43,949 nucleotides of DNA, from the IMG/VR virus record IMGVR_UViG_3300013104_000034, positions 1 through 43,949 of that record. One strand, written 5' to 3'. Below, piece after piece: positions 1 through 6,159 of this stretch; within the stretch, counting starts at the first letter, position 1; each line of letters begins with the position of its first letter. Position numbers and translations under genes: made by a program. The stretch comes from a virus. Below the pieces are notes generated by a model. It was not told the origin of the DNA and made no database searches. It saw only the letters and a list, made by a program, of their open reading frames with translations.

Positions 1-44
1 CTATGTTCCGCGCACTTCCGAAGGGCATCCCAGCCCCGACACGG

Positions 45-120
45 GAGAGCGTAGCTCAGCCGGTAGAGCAACTGACTTTTAATCAGTAGGTCCAGGGTTC
101 GAATCCCTGCGCTCTCACCA
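45..120 (+). tRNA. tRNA-Lys (anticodon TTT)
   Basis: A full cloverleaf can be folded: a 7-bp acceptor stem (GAGAGCG with CGCTCTC), a D arm, an anticodon stem ACTGA/TCAGT around the loop CTTTTAA (anticodon TTT), a T arm CAGGG/CCCTG with TTCGAAT, and an encoded CCA. It is a host-type tRNA. Phage-type genes begin about 170 bp downstream of its 3' end, which is the usual layout when a tyrosine integrase has recombined into the 3' half of a tRNA gene and rebuilt it. No integrase gene lies beside it here. Calling it the attachment site is an inference. Confidence 0.97.
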
Positions 121-158
121 CCTAACCACCTGAAATCATTGATAAAACTGGTACATTA

Positions 159-206
159 GCAAACGCTTGCGTATGTCGCAGTTTGCGTAGTTTGCTGCCA
201 GTTTGC
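159..206. repeat. Cluster of four GTTTGC repeats beside tRNA-Lys
   Basis: GCAAAC at 159-164 (inverted) and AGTTTGC at 180-186, 189-195 and 200-206 (direct) lie within 50 bp, 40-90 bp past the tRNA end. The copies are spaced about 9-11 bp apart, close to a DNA helical turn. This is the look of integrase or excisionase arm-type sites at a phage attachment site, but function cannot be shown from sequence alone. The rest of 121-255 holds no recognisable gene. Confidence 0.45.
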
Positions 207-255
207 AAAAGTCGTTCTGCGGATGTTCTGGTGGTGCAACCTATGCGGCATAAAG

Positions 256-283
256 AAAAACCCCGCCGTGGTTAGTGGCGGGG
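256..283 (-). terminator. Rho-independent terminator of the left early operon
   Basis: On the minus strand a 7-bp G/C stem (CCCCGCC with GGCGGGG, 9-nt loop) is followed by a run of five T residues. It lies just after the stop codon of the last gene of the left minus-strand operon. Confidence 0.85.
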
Positions 284-293
284 TATTGGTGAT

Positions 294-542
294 TTAGGCC
301 GGGCTCATGATTTCGCGGTGGATGTATGAGGCTACAAGCCTCGCCTCCCCGCCTGCCGCCACGTCTTTCCGATATTTGTCGGTGGTCTCAGCGCAACGTT
401 TCCGCTCCGCGAGGATAGCCCGCGCGATGGTCACTGCCCCCTCTGTCGAATCAAGGTTGCCATGCGAACCATTGACCTCCGCCCACGCGGCTTCCTGGAT
501 ATCGAGAGGGAAAGACCTCATGTAGTCGTCGAGCGCGCTCAA
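294..542 (-). CDS. Small phage protein of unknown function
   Basis: 82 residues, not recognised. It is acidic to neutral and mostly helical in appearance, with no membrane segment or cysteine motif. The C-terminal half has the pattern AILAERKRCAE, common in small early proteins of rhizobial and other alphaproteobacterial phages. Its start overlaps the stop of the upstream gene by 4 bases, as for every gene of this operon, so it is probably translated by coupling. It is the last gene before the terminator. Confidence 0.7.
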   Translation of the reverse strand: MSALDDYMRSFPLDIQEAAWAEVNGSHGNLDSTEGAVTIARAILAERKRCAETTDKYRKDVAAGGEARLVASYIHREIMSPA

Positions 543-1006
543 GCCGCCACCTTCAATCGCTCAATAGCCTCACTCGCCGAAGCGCACTTAGGCCGATCGT
601 CAATTAATGTGCCCGCCGCTTTTGCGTCCAGCAGAATGCCCATGCAGGCCCGAACATGCGCCAGGTGTGACGCGCCGCTCTCCGGGTCGATATCTTCACC
701 CGCGAACCATTGCAGCAAGTGGCGGATTGCCGCGCTGTAGTAGGTGGTGGCGTCGACTGGATCGTCCTGCCAGTTAAACGCACCGTACTTTGCAGCGCCA
801 AGTGCCATGACGACACTTTCCTCAATGATGGCGACAGGTGGGATGAACTGCGCCGACGGCTTCTTTACTCCGAATGCGCGCTTAGGGTTTGATGATGGCA
901 ACTTGCCGATGGCTTCCGCCAACTGCTTCAGTTCTGCTGGCACCTCGACGTTATCATTCGCAGGTACGGCTGTGAGGCAGCCGGTGTCTTTGGATGTGAT
1001 GGTCAT
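539..1006 (-). CDS. dATP/dGTP diphosphohydrolase-like protein (dGTP_diPhyd_N / DUF5664 type)
   Basis: 155 residues. The central block AAKYGAFNW, followed by HLLQWFAGED and a DPESGASHLAHVRA segment, is the signature of the phage family annotated as dATP/dGTP diphosphohydrolase N-terminal domain (formerly DUF5664). These all-alpha enzymes are related to MazG and hydrolyse purine deoxynucleoside triphosphates; the acidic and histidine residues of the block would hold metal. Residues 16-19 carry the recurrent ANDN tract seen in other early proteins here. It sits in a coupled operon with an HD phosphohydrolase and a MazG-like protein, which supports a role in nucleotide-pool control. Its substrate has not been inferred from sequence. 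Confidence 0.8.
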   Translation of the reverse strand: MTITSKDTGCLTAVPANDNVEVPAELKQLAEAIGKLPSSNPKRAFGVKKPSAQFIPPVAIIEESVVMALGAAKYGAFNWQDDPVDATTYYSAAIRHLLQWFAGEDIDPESGASHLAHVRACMGILLDAKAAGTLIDDRPKCASASEAIERLKVAA

Positions 1007-1317
1007 GGCTTATCCTTCAGTGCTGCGTCGATAAGGGCAGACCAAACGTCGCTGGCCTTCTGCGGATAGCCGGGAAGGCCGAGATAGATGTTTCCGTCGC
1101 CACATGCGAAGTCATCATAACCAACGACGATATCTTCGGCGGCTTCAAGCTGCGCCATGGTGGGCTCGCGCATTGCTTCGATGGCGGCGCGGGCTTGGTC
1201 GATCCACCAAAGTTTCAAAGGGTCGTTTTCGAAAGAAACGCCAACACTCCTTCGGATTGGCTCTTCTTTGGCTTTTGACCAAAGCGCCCACGCCACCCGT
1301 TCAATCATTTCGCTCAT
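1003..1317 (-). CDS. Conserved small phage protein
   Basis: 104 residues, function unknown. The N-terminus (MIERVAWALW, then ARAAIEAMREPT) is typical of a small protein widespread in rhizobial and other alphaproteobacterial phages; no catalytic motif is visible. It overlaps both neighbours by 4 bases (ATGA-type), indicating translational coupling inside the nucleotide-metabolism operon. Function is unknown. Confidence 0.75.
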   Translation of the reverse strand: MSEMIERVAWALWSKAKEEPIRRSVGVSFENDPLKLWWIDQARAAIEAMREPTMAQLEAAEDIVVGYDDFACGDGNIYLGLPGYPQKASDVWSALIDAALKDKP

Positions 1318-1532
1318 GCTGCCTCGCCTCCAAAGTTATAGGCGACGATCTCTCCGCCATTGCGGTAATTGTCATTGGCCGCGACGGGGCACTTCGGCCT
1401 GCCCCACATGACTTCCTTGGCGACGACAGCCTTCATCACCTTGCCGCTGCGTAGCCGCACGTCGCCGACAGCATTCTCCGCCACAGGCAGGAACTTGCCG
1501 CCGTTCCACTCTTTCCAGTTCTCTGCGGTCAT
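1314..1532 (-). CDS. Small protein of unknown function
   Basis: 72 residues. It is basic, with a W-rich N-terminus and a central GDVRLRSGKV segment that could be a small beta fold. Residues 52-55 are ANDN, the tract shared by several unrelated early proteins of this prophage. It has 4-base overlaps with both neighbours. I do not recognise a family. Confidence 0.65.
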   Translation of the reverse strand: MTAENWKEWNGGKFLPVAENAVGDVRLRSGKVMKAVVAKEVMWGRPKCPVAANDNYRNGGEIVAYNFGGEAA

Positions 1533-1807
1533 ACCGTCTCCTCAATATTCTTCTTGTTCTCCACCGAAGGCTTCACCACCGGTTTAAACCGGCGCGCCGC
1601 AAACGGTGGATCTTCTTCACCAAATTGCGGGCAAACGCCGCGGTTCACACCCGCCAGGCGGATACCGGCATAATCGCCGCCGAGGTACGTGCGGTACATG
1701 CCTACCCACGTCGCCGTGTAGGTCTCCCCGGCATGAATGCCGAGGTATTGCTCTGGAAGGGTGGTGTCGTCGATGCAGACGACTTCGTCGCCGGGTTTGA
1801 TGGTCAT
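1529..1807 (-). CDS. Small SH3/KOW-like protein of unknown function
   Basis: 92 residues. It begins MTIKPGDEVVCIDD and continues with a GETYTATWVG segment. This beta-barrel-like pattern is common in small phage proteins that set out a conserved nucleotide- or RNA-binding-like barrel, but no assigned function exists that I can support. The C-terminus is charged and probably flexible. It is coupled to its neighbours by 4-base overlaps. Confidence 0.65.
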   Translation of the reverse strand: MTIKPGDEVVCIDDTTLPEQYLGIHAGETYTATWVGMYRTYLGGDYAGIRLAGVNRGVCPQFGEEDPPFAARRFKPVVKPSVENKKNIEETV

Positions 1808-2523
1808 GCCACCCTCCCCGCCTTCAGCGCGTCAAATGTCGCCAGGAATTCGAGCTTTGCTTCCGCCGGAGACCAGTACCGCAGCTTCACGCCAAGCTCT
1901 TTGCCGGCGTACCTCGCATGCCAAGACATCTCGCGCAGGTTAACCAGCTCGTCGGCGATGATCCGATTGTCGGCGTCGTGAACCTCGCGCGGCAACTCCT
2001 TCGGCAAACCAAACCGCGCCGCGATAGCCAGCCAGTTGTCTTGCTCGATCGCACGGTAGTTCGTCAGGTACGGCTTGAGTGGGCGCGGAATGTCCACGCA
2101 GTACGCCTCGGGCGCATCGTGCAGAAGGCCAGCCAAAGCCACCTCTGGCGCATGCGTCGCCGCGAGGTGACGTGCGATGAGGACCGAGTGCTCAGCGACT
2201 GAATAGAAGCGAAGGCAGTGGCCTGCATAGCGCGCCTGCATGGCGAGGGAGTGCGCAATATCCTCGATGTGGACTTCGTGCGGGCGCGGGTCCATCGGCC
2301 AGTATTTGCGGCCGGTGAACGTTTGCATGAAGTCACCGGTGCGGCGTGGTTCGACTGGCACAAAGACGCCTCGAGAGGCCGGGTCGTCGCAGTCAGGGAT
2401 CCACTCGCCTTCACGGTTATCGTTGGCAGCTACGTACTTGTCGAGCGGGCCGAAGGTGGTGGCGAACACGTCGTCCTCTTGCGCCATCTGCTGAATGGCC
2501 AGTTCTCGCGTTACAGAACCCAT
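1804..2523 (-). CDS. HD-domain phosphohydrolase (YfbR-like)
   Basis: 239 residues. The HD signature is visible as EDIAHSLAMQ, then SVAEHSVLIARHL, then LAGLLHDAPEA and a later ADNRIIADE segment, giving the metal ligands H...HD...D. Relatives hydrolyse (deoxy)nucleoside phosphates. An in-frame start 90 bases upstream would overlap the previous gene; the ATG at 2523 is preferred because it shares its A with the previous gene's stop (TGATG). Residues 33-36 carry an ANDN tract in the variable N-terminal region, before the conserved GRKYWPMDPRP block that opens this family. The operon context points to nucleotide-pool control. Confidence 0.88.
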   Translation of the reverse strand: MGSVTRELAIQQMAQEDDVFATTFGPLDKYVAANDNREGEWIPDCDDPASRGVFVPVEPRRTGDFMQTFTGRKYWPMDPRPHEVHIEDIAHSLAMQARYAGHCLRFYSVAEHSVLIARHLAATHAPEVALAGLLHDAPEAYCVDIPRPLKPYLTNYRAIEQDNWLAIAARFGLPKELPREVHDADNRIIADELVNLREMSWHARYAGKELGVKLRYWSPAEAKLEFLATFDALKAGRVA

Positions 2524-2828
2524 CACGCGTCCCCCTCGAAAAAGTGCAGCACGAGCGAGCCGCCGTGTAGTAACACCGTGGAAATGTATCTTGCCGTCGC
2601 CTTTGGCCGGCAAGGATGACCGGTGCCAACAACGTGGATCGTTCGCTCACAATCCGAGGGCAGACCCGGATTGCAGCGATACCAAACGGCAAGCCTCCCG
2701 CTACCAACCTCCTGCTCTGCGATGGTGAGAATTTCGGACCAAGGCGGTAGTTTCAAGGTAACCGTGCTGTCGCTCTGGATGTCTCTGGTGAGGCTGATGT
2801 TTTGCTTGTGAACCGCGATAGCCATCAA
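2523..2828 (-). CDS. DUF7352-type small phage protein
   Basis: 101 residues. A beta-rich pattern runs from QSDSTVTLKLPPWSEILTI through GRLAVWYRCNP and HVVGTGHP to a C-terminal GGSLVLHFFEG. This matches the small phage family known as DUF7352, whose role is unknown. It is coupled to the MazG-like gene upstream (4-base overlap) and the HD gene downstream (1-base overlap). Confidence 0.75.
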   Translation of the reverse strand: MMAIAVHKQNISLTRDIQSDSTVTLKLPPWSEILTIAEQEVGSGRLAVWYRCNPGLPSDCERTIHVVGTGHPCRPKATARYISTVLLHGGSLVLHFFEGDA

Positions 2829-3253
2829 AACGCCTTCCCACCAGCCTTAAGCCGGTTCTCGATCTTGTGGTCAGGACGGTTGGCATTGAATGCCATCTTC
2901 TCGACGACGGCGCCGCCGAGGTCGTAGCCAAGGAACGCTGCCAGATCGCCGATTCGGATCATCGCGTCGGCAAGCTCAACCTCAGCCATCGGCCGATTTG
3001 GCAACTTGTCATCCATCAGCACTTTGCCTAGCTTTGACTTACGATAGCCTTCCATCGCTTCGCTGATCTCGCTGTGGATCAGGCAGAGCATTTCAGGCAC
3101 GTTGCGGTCCAGCGCTTTGCCAGTAGCGAGATCGGTGTACCAGCCTGCTCTGCGGCTTGCTGCGTGGCAGTCGGCGGCGAATAGGTTGATCGCTGCGGCG
3201 TGGTGGTACTCCACCTCCGCAGTAAGTTTCAATGTCACGACATTGTCGCTCAT
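2825..3253 (-). CDS. MazG-like nucleotide pyrophosphohydrolase
   Basis: 142 residues. The MazG-type metal sites are visible: SEISEAMEGYR (E-x-x-E) followed by EVELADAMIRIGD (E-x-x-D) in an all-helical protein. Enzymes of this superfamily cleave dNTPs or NTPs to monophosphates and pyrophosphate. The start at 3253 was chosen over one 78 bases upstream because a GAGGAGA ribosome-binding site lies 6 bases before it, inside a leader shared with five other early genes. It is the first gene of an eight-gene coupled operon. Confidence 0.85.
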   Translation of the reverse strand: MSDNVVTLKLTAEVEYHHAAAINLFAADCHAASRRAGWYTDLATGKALDRNVPEMLCLIHSEISEAMEGYRKSKLGKVLMDDKLPNRPMAEVELADAMIRIGDLAAFLGYDLGGAVVEKMAFNANRPDHKIENRLKAGGKAF

Positions 3254-3303
3254 TATAGTCTCCTCAGTGGTGTGGTGGTTGACCGCCAGCTGGTGGCTGG
3301 CGG
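3254..3303 (-). promoter_or_regulatory. Structured early leader (hairpin + CACCACA + Shine-Dalgarno)
   Basis: Read on the minus strand, an 8-bp hairpin (CCGCCAGC / GCTGGCGG, loop CACCA, 3283-3303) is followed by ACCACCACACCAC and then GAGGAGA 6 bases before the MazG-like ATG. The same order of elements is found before genes starting at 5211, 5931, 35982, 36485 and 41286. See findings. Confidence 0.6.
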
Positions 3304-3462
3304 ATCGGCTGGGGATTACTGGGGAAGGCACTGTATAAACGCTCTAGAAACCCCAATTTCCCGGTTGTTTCGGTGGTTATTCCCCGTTTGCAATTGACGC
3401 GCCGCCCGTAGGGTGTGCTTATTGCCATTGTGGTGCCAGCTAATCTTTCACTGGAGCACCAC

Positions 3463-3594
3463 ATGAAAAACTTCTTGAAAATCAAACACGGTCAGACCGA
3501 AGGCGAGGCCGGCGGAACTCTAGCCGTTGTTCTCCTAGCCGTGATGTTCTTGGCGGCTATATTCGCACCGATCATCGCGTGGGCGGTTAGGTGA
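3463..3594 (+). CDS. 43-residue single-pass membrane peptide
   Basis: A basic, polar N-terminus (MKNFLKIKHGQ) is followed by a Gly/Ala-rich hydrophobic helix (about residues 17-41, LAVVLLAVMFLAAIF...), so it is a likely inner-membrane microprotein. GGAG lies 7 bases before the ATG. A TTGACG at about 3395, with a loosely spaced CTTATT, could be its promoter. It is divergent from the MazG operon. No family is recognised; a holin-like or toxin-like role is possible but unsupported. Confidence 0.5.
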   Translation: MKNFLKIKHGQTEGEAGGTLAVVLLAVMFLAAIFAPIIAWAVR

Positions 3595-3639
3595 GTTCGA
3601 CTGTCTTGCCGCTACAGCTTGGACTAGTGAAAATGCCAT
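3535..3639 (-). CDS. Possible 34-residue ORF antisense to the membrane peptide
   Basis: AAGGAGA lies 5 bases before an ATG at 3639 and is itself preceded by ACCACCCCAC, resembling the early-leader motif of this prophage. The frame encodes 34 mostly polar, Arg-rich residues and then stops, lying antisense to the plus-strand membrane peptide. The start signals are good but the peptide is not recognisable, so it may be a relic leader whose gene has been lost. Confidence 0.25.
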   Translation of the reverse strand: MAFSLVQAVAARQSNSPNRPRDDRCEYSRQEHHG

Positions 3640-3715
3640 CGTTTCTCCTTAGTGGGGTGGTCGTATCTAGGATCAGAATTGGTTCAGTTTTCGTCAGAAC
3701 GTCGGGGATAGCGCG

Positions 3716-3964
3716 ATGAAGATCACACAATCAAAGTTCAACGGTTCGCTCGCCGAGATCGTCGTGGAAGATGAACCTGGCCGCTCAGGCCTCATCGTTC
3801 AGTTCGAAGCATCCGGTCCTTTACAGAGCGACGCACAAACCGACCCTGTCGTCTTTGCAACTGACCTATCCATCGAGGAAATTAGCAAACAGTGCAAAAT
3901 CTCCGACGCAGAGGCTCGAGCGATGGTGGTCACATTTTTACTCAAGGACGGCTTGGTGGCCTAA
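3716..3964 (+). CDS. Small acidic protein of unknown function
   Basis: 82 residues. The N-terminal half looks like beta strands; the C-terminal part (DLSIEEISKQCKISDAEA) resembles a short helix-turn-helix or helical hairpin. GGGGA lies 8 bases before the ATG. It converges on the metallophosphoesterase gene, and the two stop codons overlap by 4 bases. No family is recognised. Confidence 0.6.
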   Translation: MKITQSKFNGSLAEIVVEDEPGRSGLIVQFEASGPLQSDAQTDPVVFATDLSIEEISKQCKISDAEARAMVVTFLLKDGLVA

Positions 3965-5211
3965 GCCACCGCCCTCGCTGGCTCATTGTCATTCGCAGCC
4001 GAATACCGACCAGCGACCATCTCCGGCCGCAACGTGGCGCGAGCCACTTCGCCATATCGACGCGAATATGTGATGACTTTGGCAGATCGTCCGGAGAGCC
4101 AGCCGCCACCAGCGGCGTATGCGTCAGGTGCGGCAAGCGTCTCGTGGCGTTCGACATACATCAGCGCCGACTTGCGACCTTCATCACTGTGCAGGTGACC
4201 CACATGAGCGAATGCGTACTTTGATTGACCGAACATCTCTCGGAACATGCCTGCGAGCGTAGCGTCGACCTGGGCCACGCCGCGCTTATGGCCGTGGTGA
4301 TAGAAGAGCGCAGTGTCCCCCCACTTGTAGGCATAATACAGCATCGGGCTGGTATCGACCGACACGCGCGGCTCGTTCTCATAAATCGTCGCAAGAAGCT
4401 CTCGAACCCAAACAGATGAGGCAGGATCGTGATTGCCAGACGCCATCACGACGTGAACGTGCTTGTGCTTCTGTAGCAGCATGTCGATGACACGGCGCAA
4501 CGTGCGGATAACGACACGAACCACCTTATGCAGTCGGGAATCAGCGTCAAGGACATGCTTGTGCGCAGGCGTGACGCTTTCAAGGGCGTCATGGTGCAGT
4601 AGATCGCCGAGTTGCGCCAGAACGGCGGTGTGCGCCTGCGGAGCGCCTGCGACAGCGGCCGCGAACCAATCCAGCAGCAACTGCTCGGCCAGCCTTAGAT
4701 CGTAGTCAGCGCCCGTTTCTTCGCGATGGGCCAGCATACCGAAATGGCTGTCTGTCACAACGAACTGGTTGAGCAAATCTTCTTCTACGTGCTGCGGCGC
4801 GGGCATGATGGTGATACGGGGAAGATCTTCCTTGAGGCCGTCGACCATCGCGCGGAAAGCAGCGAGCTGGCCTTCTTTCTCCACCGCCGTCTTCTGCCAC
4901 TGCTGGATAACTCGCCCGTCAGCATCGACGAGAGCAGATACGCCTTTGACGACGTGACCGGTAGGCACCTCAAAGCGATCACCGCGCTCCGGCGTCTGTT
5001 GGATGAACGTGCCGCTCGGGGTGTTGCTGATGCGGCTGATGCGAAACCCCGGCAGCACAGGTTCGGTGCCAAGCAGGCCAGCCTCGGCTGCGTGCTTCAG
5101 GCTTTCAGAAAGAGCGGACTTCTTGATGCCGAGCGCTTCGGCCGCCTTAACAAGCGTGCCGTACTCACGGTAGGCGTCGGCTCTTCGGCGTAGTTCTTCG
5201 GTGGGTAGCAT
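3961..5211 (-). CDS. Calcineurin-like metallophosphoesterase with N-terminal HTH
   Basis: 416 residues. The five metallophosphoesterase blocks are present in order: D154-x-H156 (VVTDSHFG), GDLLHHD (D203), SGNHD (N260-H261-D262), HHGHKRG (H308) and GHLHSD (G338-H339). This two-metal nuclease or phosphatase fold is related to SbcD/Mre11 and is common in phage early regions. The first 45 residues (LVKAAEALGIKKSALSESLK) form a helix-turn-helix, suggesting DNA tethering. The protein ends in ANDNEPARAVA, with the recurrent ANDN tract near its C-terminus. A DNA-processing role during replication or recombination is inferred, not proven. GAGGAGA lies 4 bases before the ATG, within a structured leader. 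Confidence 0.88.
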   Translation of the reverse strand: MLPTEELRRRADAYREYGTLVKAAEALGIKKSALSESLKHAAEAGLLGTEPVLPGFRISRISNTPSGTFIQQTPERGDRFEVPTGHVVKGVSALVDADGRVIQQWQKTAVEKEGQLAAFRAMVDGLKEDLPRITIMPAPQHVEEDLLNQFVVTDSHFGMLAHREETGADYDLRLAEQLLLDWFAAAVAGAPQAHTAVLAQLGDLLHHDALESVTPAHKHVLDADSRLHKVVRVVIRTLRRVIDMLLQKHKHVHVVMASGNHDPASSVWVRELLATIYENEPRVSVDTSPMLYYAYKWGDTALFYHHGHKRGVAQVDATLAGMFREMFGQSKYAFAHVGHLHSDEGRKSALMYVERHETLAAPDAYAAGGGWLSGRSAKVITYSRRYGEVARATLRPEMVAGRYSAANDNEPARAVA

Positions 5212-5257
5212 GCGCTCTCCTCGATGTGGTGGTTGAGGCCGCTTGGTGGGCGGCCTT
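5212..5257 (-). promoter_or_regulatory. Structured early leader before the metallophosphoesterase gene
   Basis: Minus strand: an 8-bp hairpin (one G-T pair) with the 7-nt loop CCACCAA at 5235-5257, then AACCACCACATC, then GAGGAGA and the ATG. It has the same architecture as the leader at 3254-3303. Confidence 0.6.
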
Positions 5258-5265
5258 GGTGATAT

Positions 5266-5931
5266 TTATTTGCGCGCCAGCAACTCACAAACAGCAGTCG
5301 AAGGCACGACAAAGCCGAAGCCAACCAGCGAGCCTGAGAAGCCAATAGGCGCCGCCATGACGCCGACGGTGATGCCGATCAGGTCGCCGTTGTCTGTAAA
5401 GATAGGCCCGCCGGATTGCCCCATTACAGTCGTGATGTCGGTCACATAGACAGCGTTCCACGGACCTGCTTTGCGAGGCTCGCCAGCAATCTTGCCGTAT
5501 GCAGCCACGAATTCGATACCGAGAGGATTGCCGTAAGCGGTGATTGGATCGCCAGCCTTCGCAGAACCGCAGGACAAGTGCGCCGTACCTAATCCAGCCG
5601 ACGACGTGCGCAGCAGTGCGATGTCGTTGGCCTTATTGACCCAAAGGACATCCGCCTTGCGGAACTCGGCGCCCTTCGCCTTCAACTGAACTTCTTGTGC
5701 ATCGCCGACGACGTGCGCAGCAGTGATGATAAAGCCGTCGCCTATGTGGACGCCGGAGCCGTGGCCGTCGTTGACTTGGATTTTGACGGTGGCGCTCTCG
5801 GTCGTCGGCAGAGTGGGCGGAGGAAGGAGCGCGTAAGCGGCCGCAGAGGTAGCGGCGACGATAACGAATAATGCGACGAGGAATGCTGTCGGCGAACGCC
5901 GCAATGAGGCACGCAGGAACCGTCTGAGCAT
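5266..5931 (-). CDS. Membrane-anchored trypsin-like (S1 family) serine protease
   Basis: 221 residues. An N-terminal Arg-rich segment precedes a single hydrophobic helix (about 15-36) and then a chymotrypsin-fold domain with the full catalytic triad: TAAHVV (H73), NDIALL (D103) and GQSGGP (S173). It has no PDZ domain, so it is a minimal HtrA-like protease anchored in the inner membrane with its active site in the periplasm. It is unusual as phage cargo in an early unit. Possible roles are processing of envelope proteins or exclusion of other phages; neither can be read from sequence. AGAGGGG precedes the start. Confidence 0.85.
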   Translation of the reverse strand: MLRRFLRASLRRSPTAFLVALFVIVAATSAAAYALLPPPTLPTTESATVKIQVNDGHGSGVHIGDGFIITAAHVVGDAQEVQLKAKGAEFRKADVLWVNKANDIALLRTSSAGLGTAHLSCGSAKAGDPITAYGNPLGIEFVAAYGKIAGEPRKAGPWNAVYVTDITTVMGQSGGPIFTDNGDLIGITVGVMAAPIGFSGSLVGFGFVVPSTAVCELLARK

Positions 5932-5988
5932 GATATCCCCTCTTTCTGGCGTCTGGCGCCAATGTGGTGGTCTCGGTTGGTTGCCGAG
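5932..5988 (-). promoter_or_regulatory. Structured early leader before the S1 protease gene
   Basis: Minus strand: a 5-bp hairpin CTCGG/CCGAG with the 7-nt loop CAACCAA (5972-5988), then ACCACCACATT, a second small hairpin (TGGCG/CGCCA) and an AGAGGGGA ribosome-binding site. It is the longest variant of the leader family. Confidence 0.55.
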
Positions 5989-6031
5989 CGGCTGGTGAGG
6001 CCGATATTCACGCTATACGCTTTTTACAAAT

Positions 6032-6060
6032 TTGTCAAGAATCAACGAGTAATGTATGGG
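6032..6060 (+). promoter_or_regulatory. Candidate sigma-70-type promoter of the acyltransferase gene
   Basis: TTGTCA (6032-6037) and TATGGG (6055-6060) are separated by exactly 17 bases in an AT-rich stretch about 100 bp before the GTG start. The spacing is ideal; the -10 match is moderate. Confidence 0.4.
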
Positions 6061-6159
6061 TATGCGACTTGCTGTTTATGTACAAAGATACCGCACGAAA
6101 AATTCCAGCCGAGTGTTTCATGTGCTAACAAGCAATGCCCACTAGCGAAAGGAAGCTCG

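Noticed and set aside
294-3253. A Z-genome (2-aminoadenine) pathway
   Set aside because: MazG-like, HD and diphosphohydrolase genes resemble parts of it, but no PurZ (adenylosuccinate synthetase-like) gene or dedicated polymerase is visible, so the claim is not supported.
5962-6159. N-terminal extension of the acyltransferase
   Set aside because: The frame is open but has no ribosome-binding site and is unlike the family; the GTG at 6160 with AAAGGAAG is the better start.
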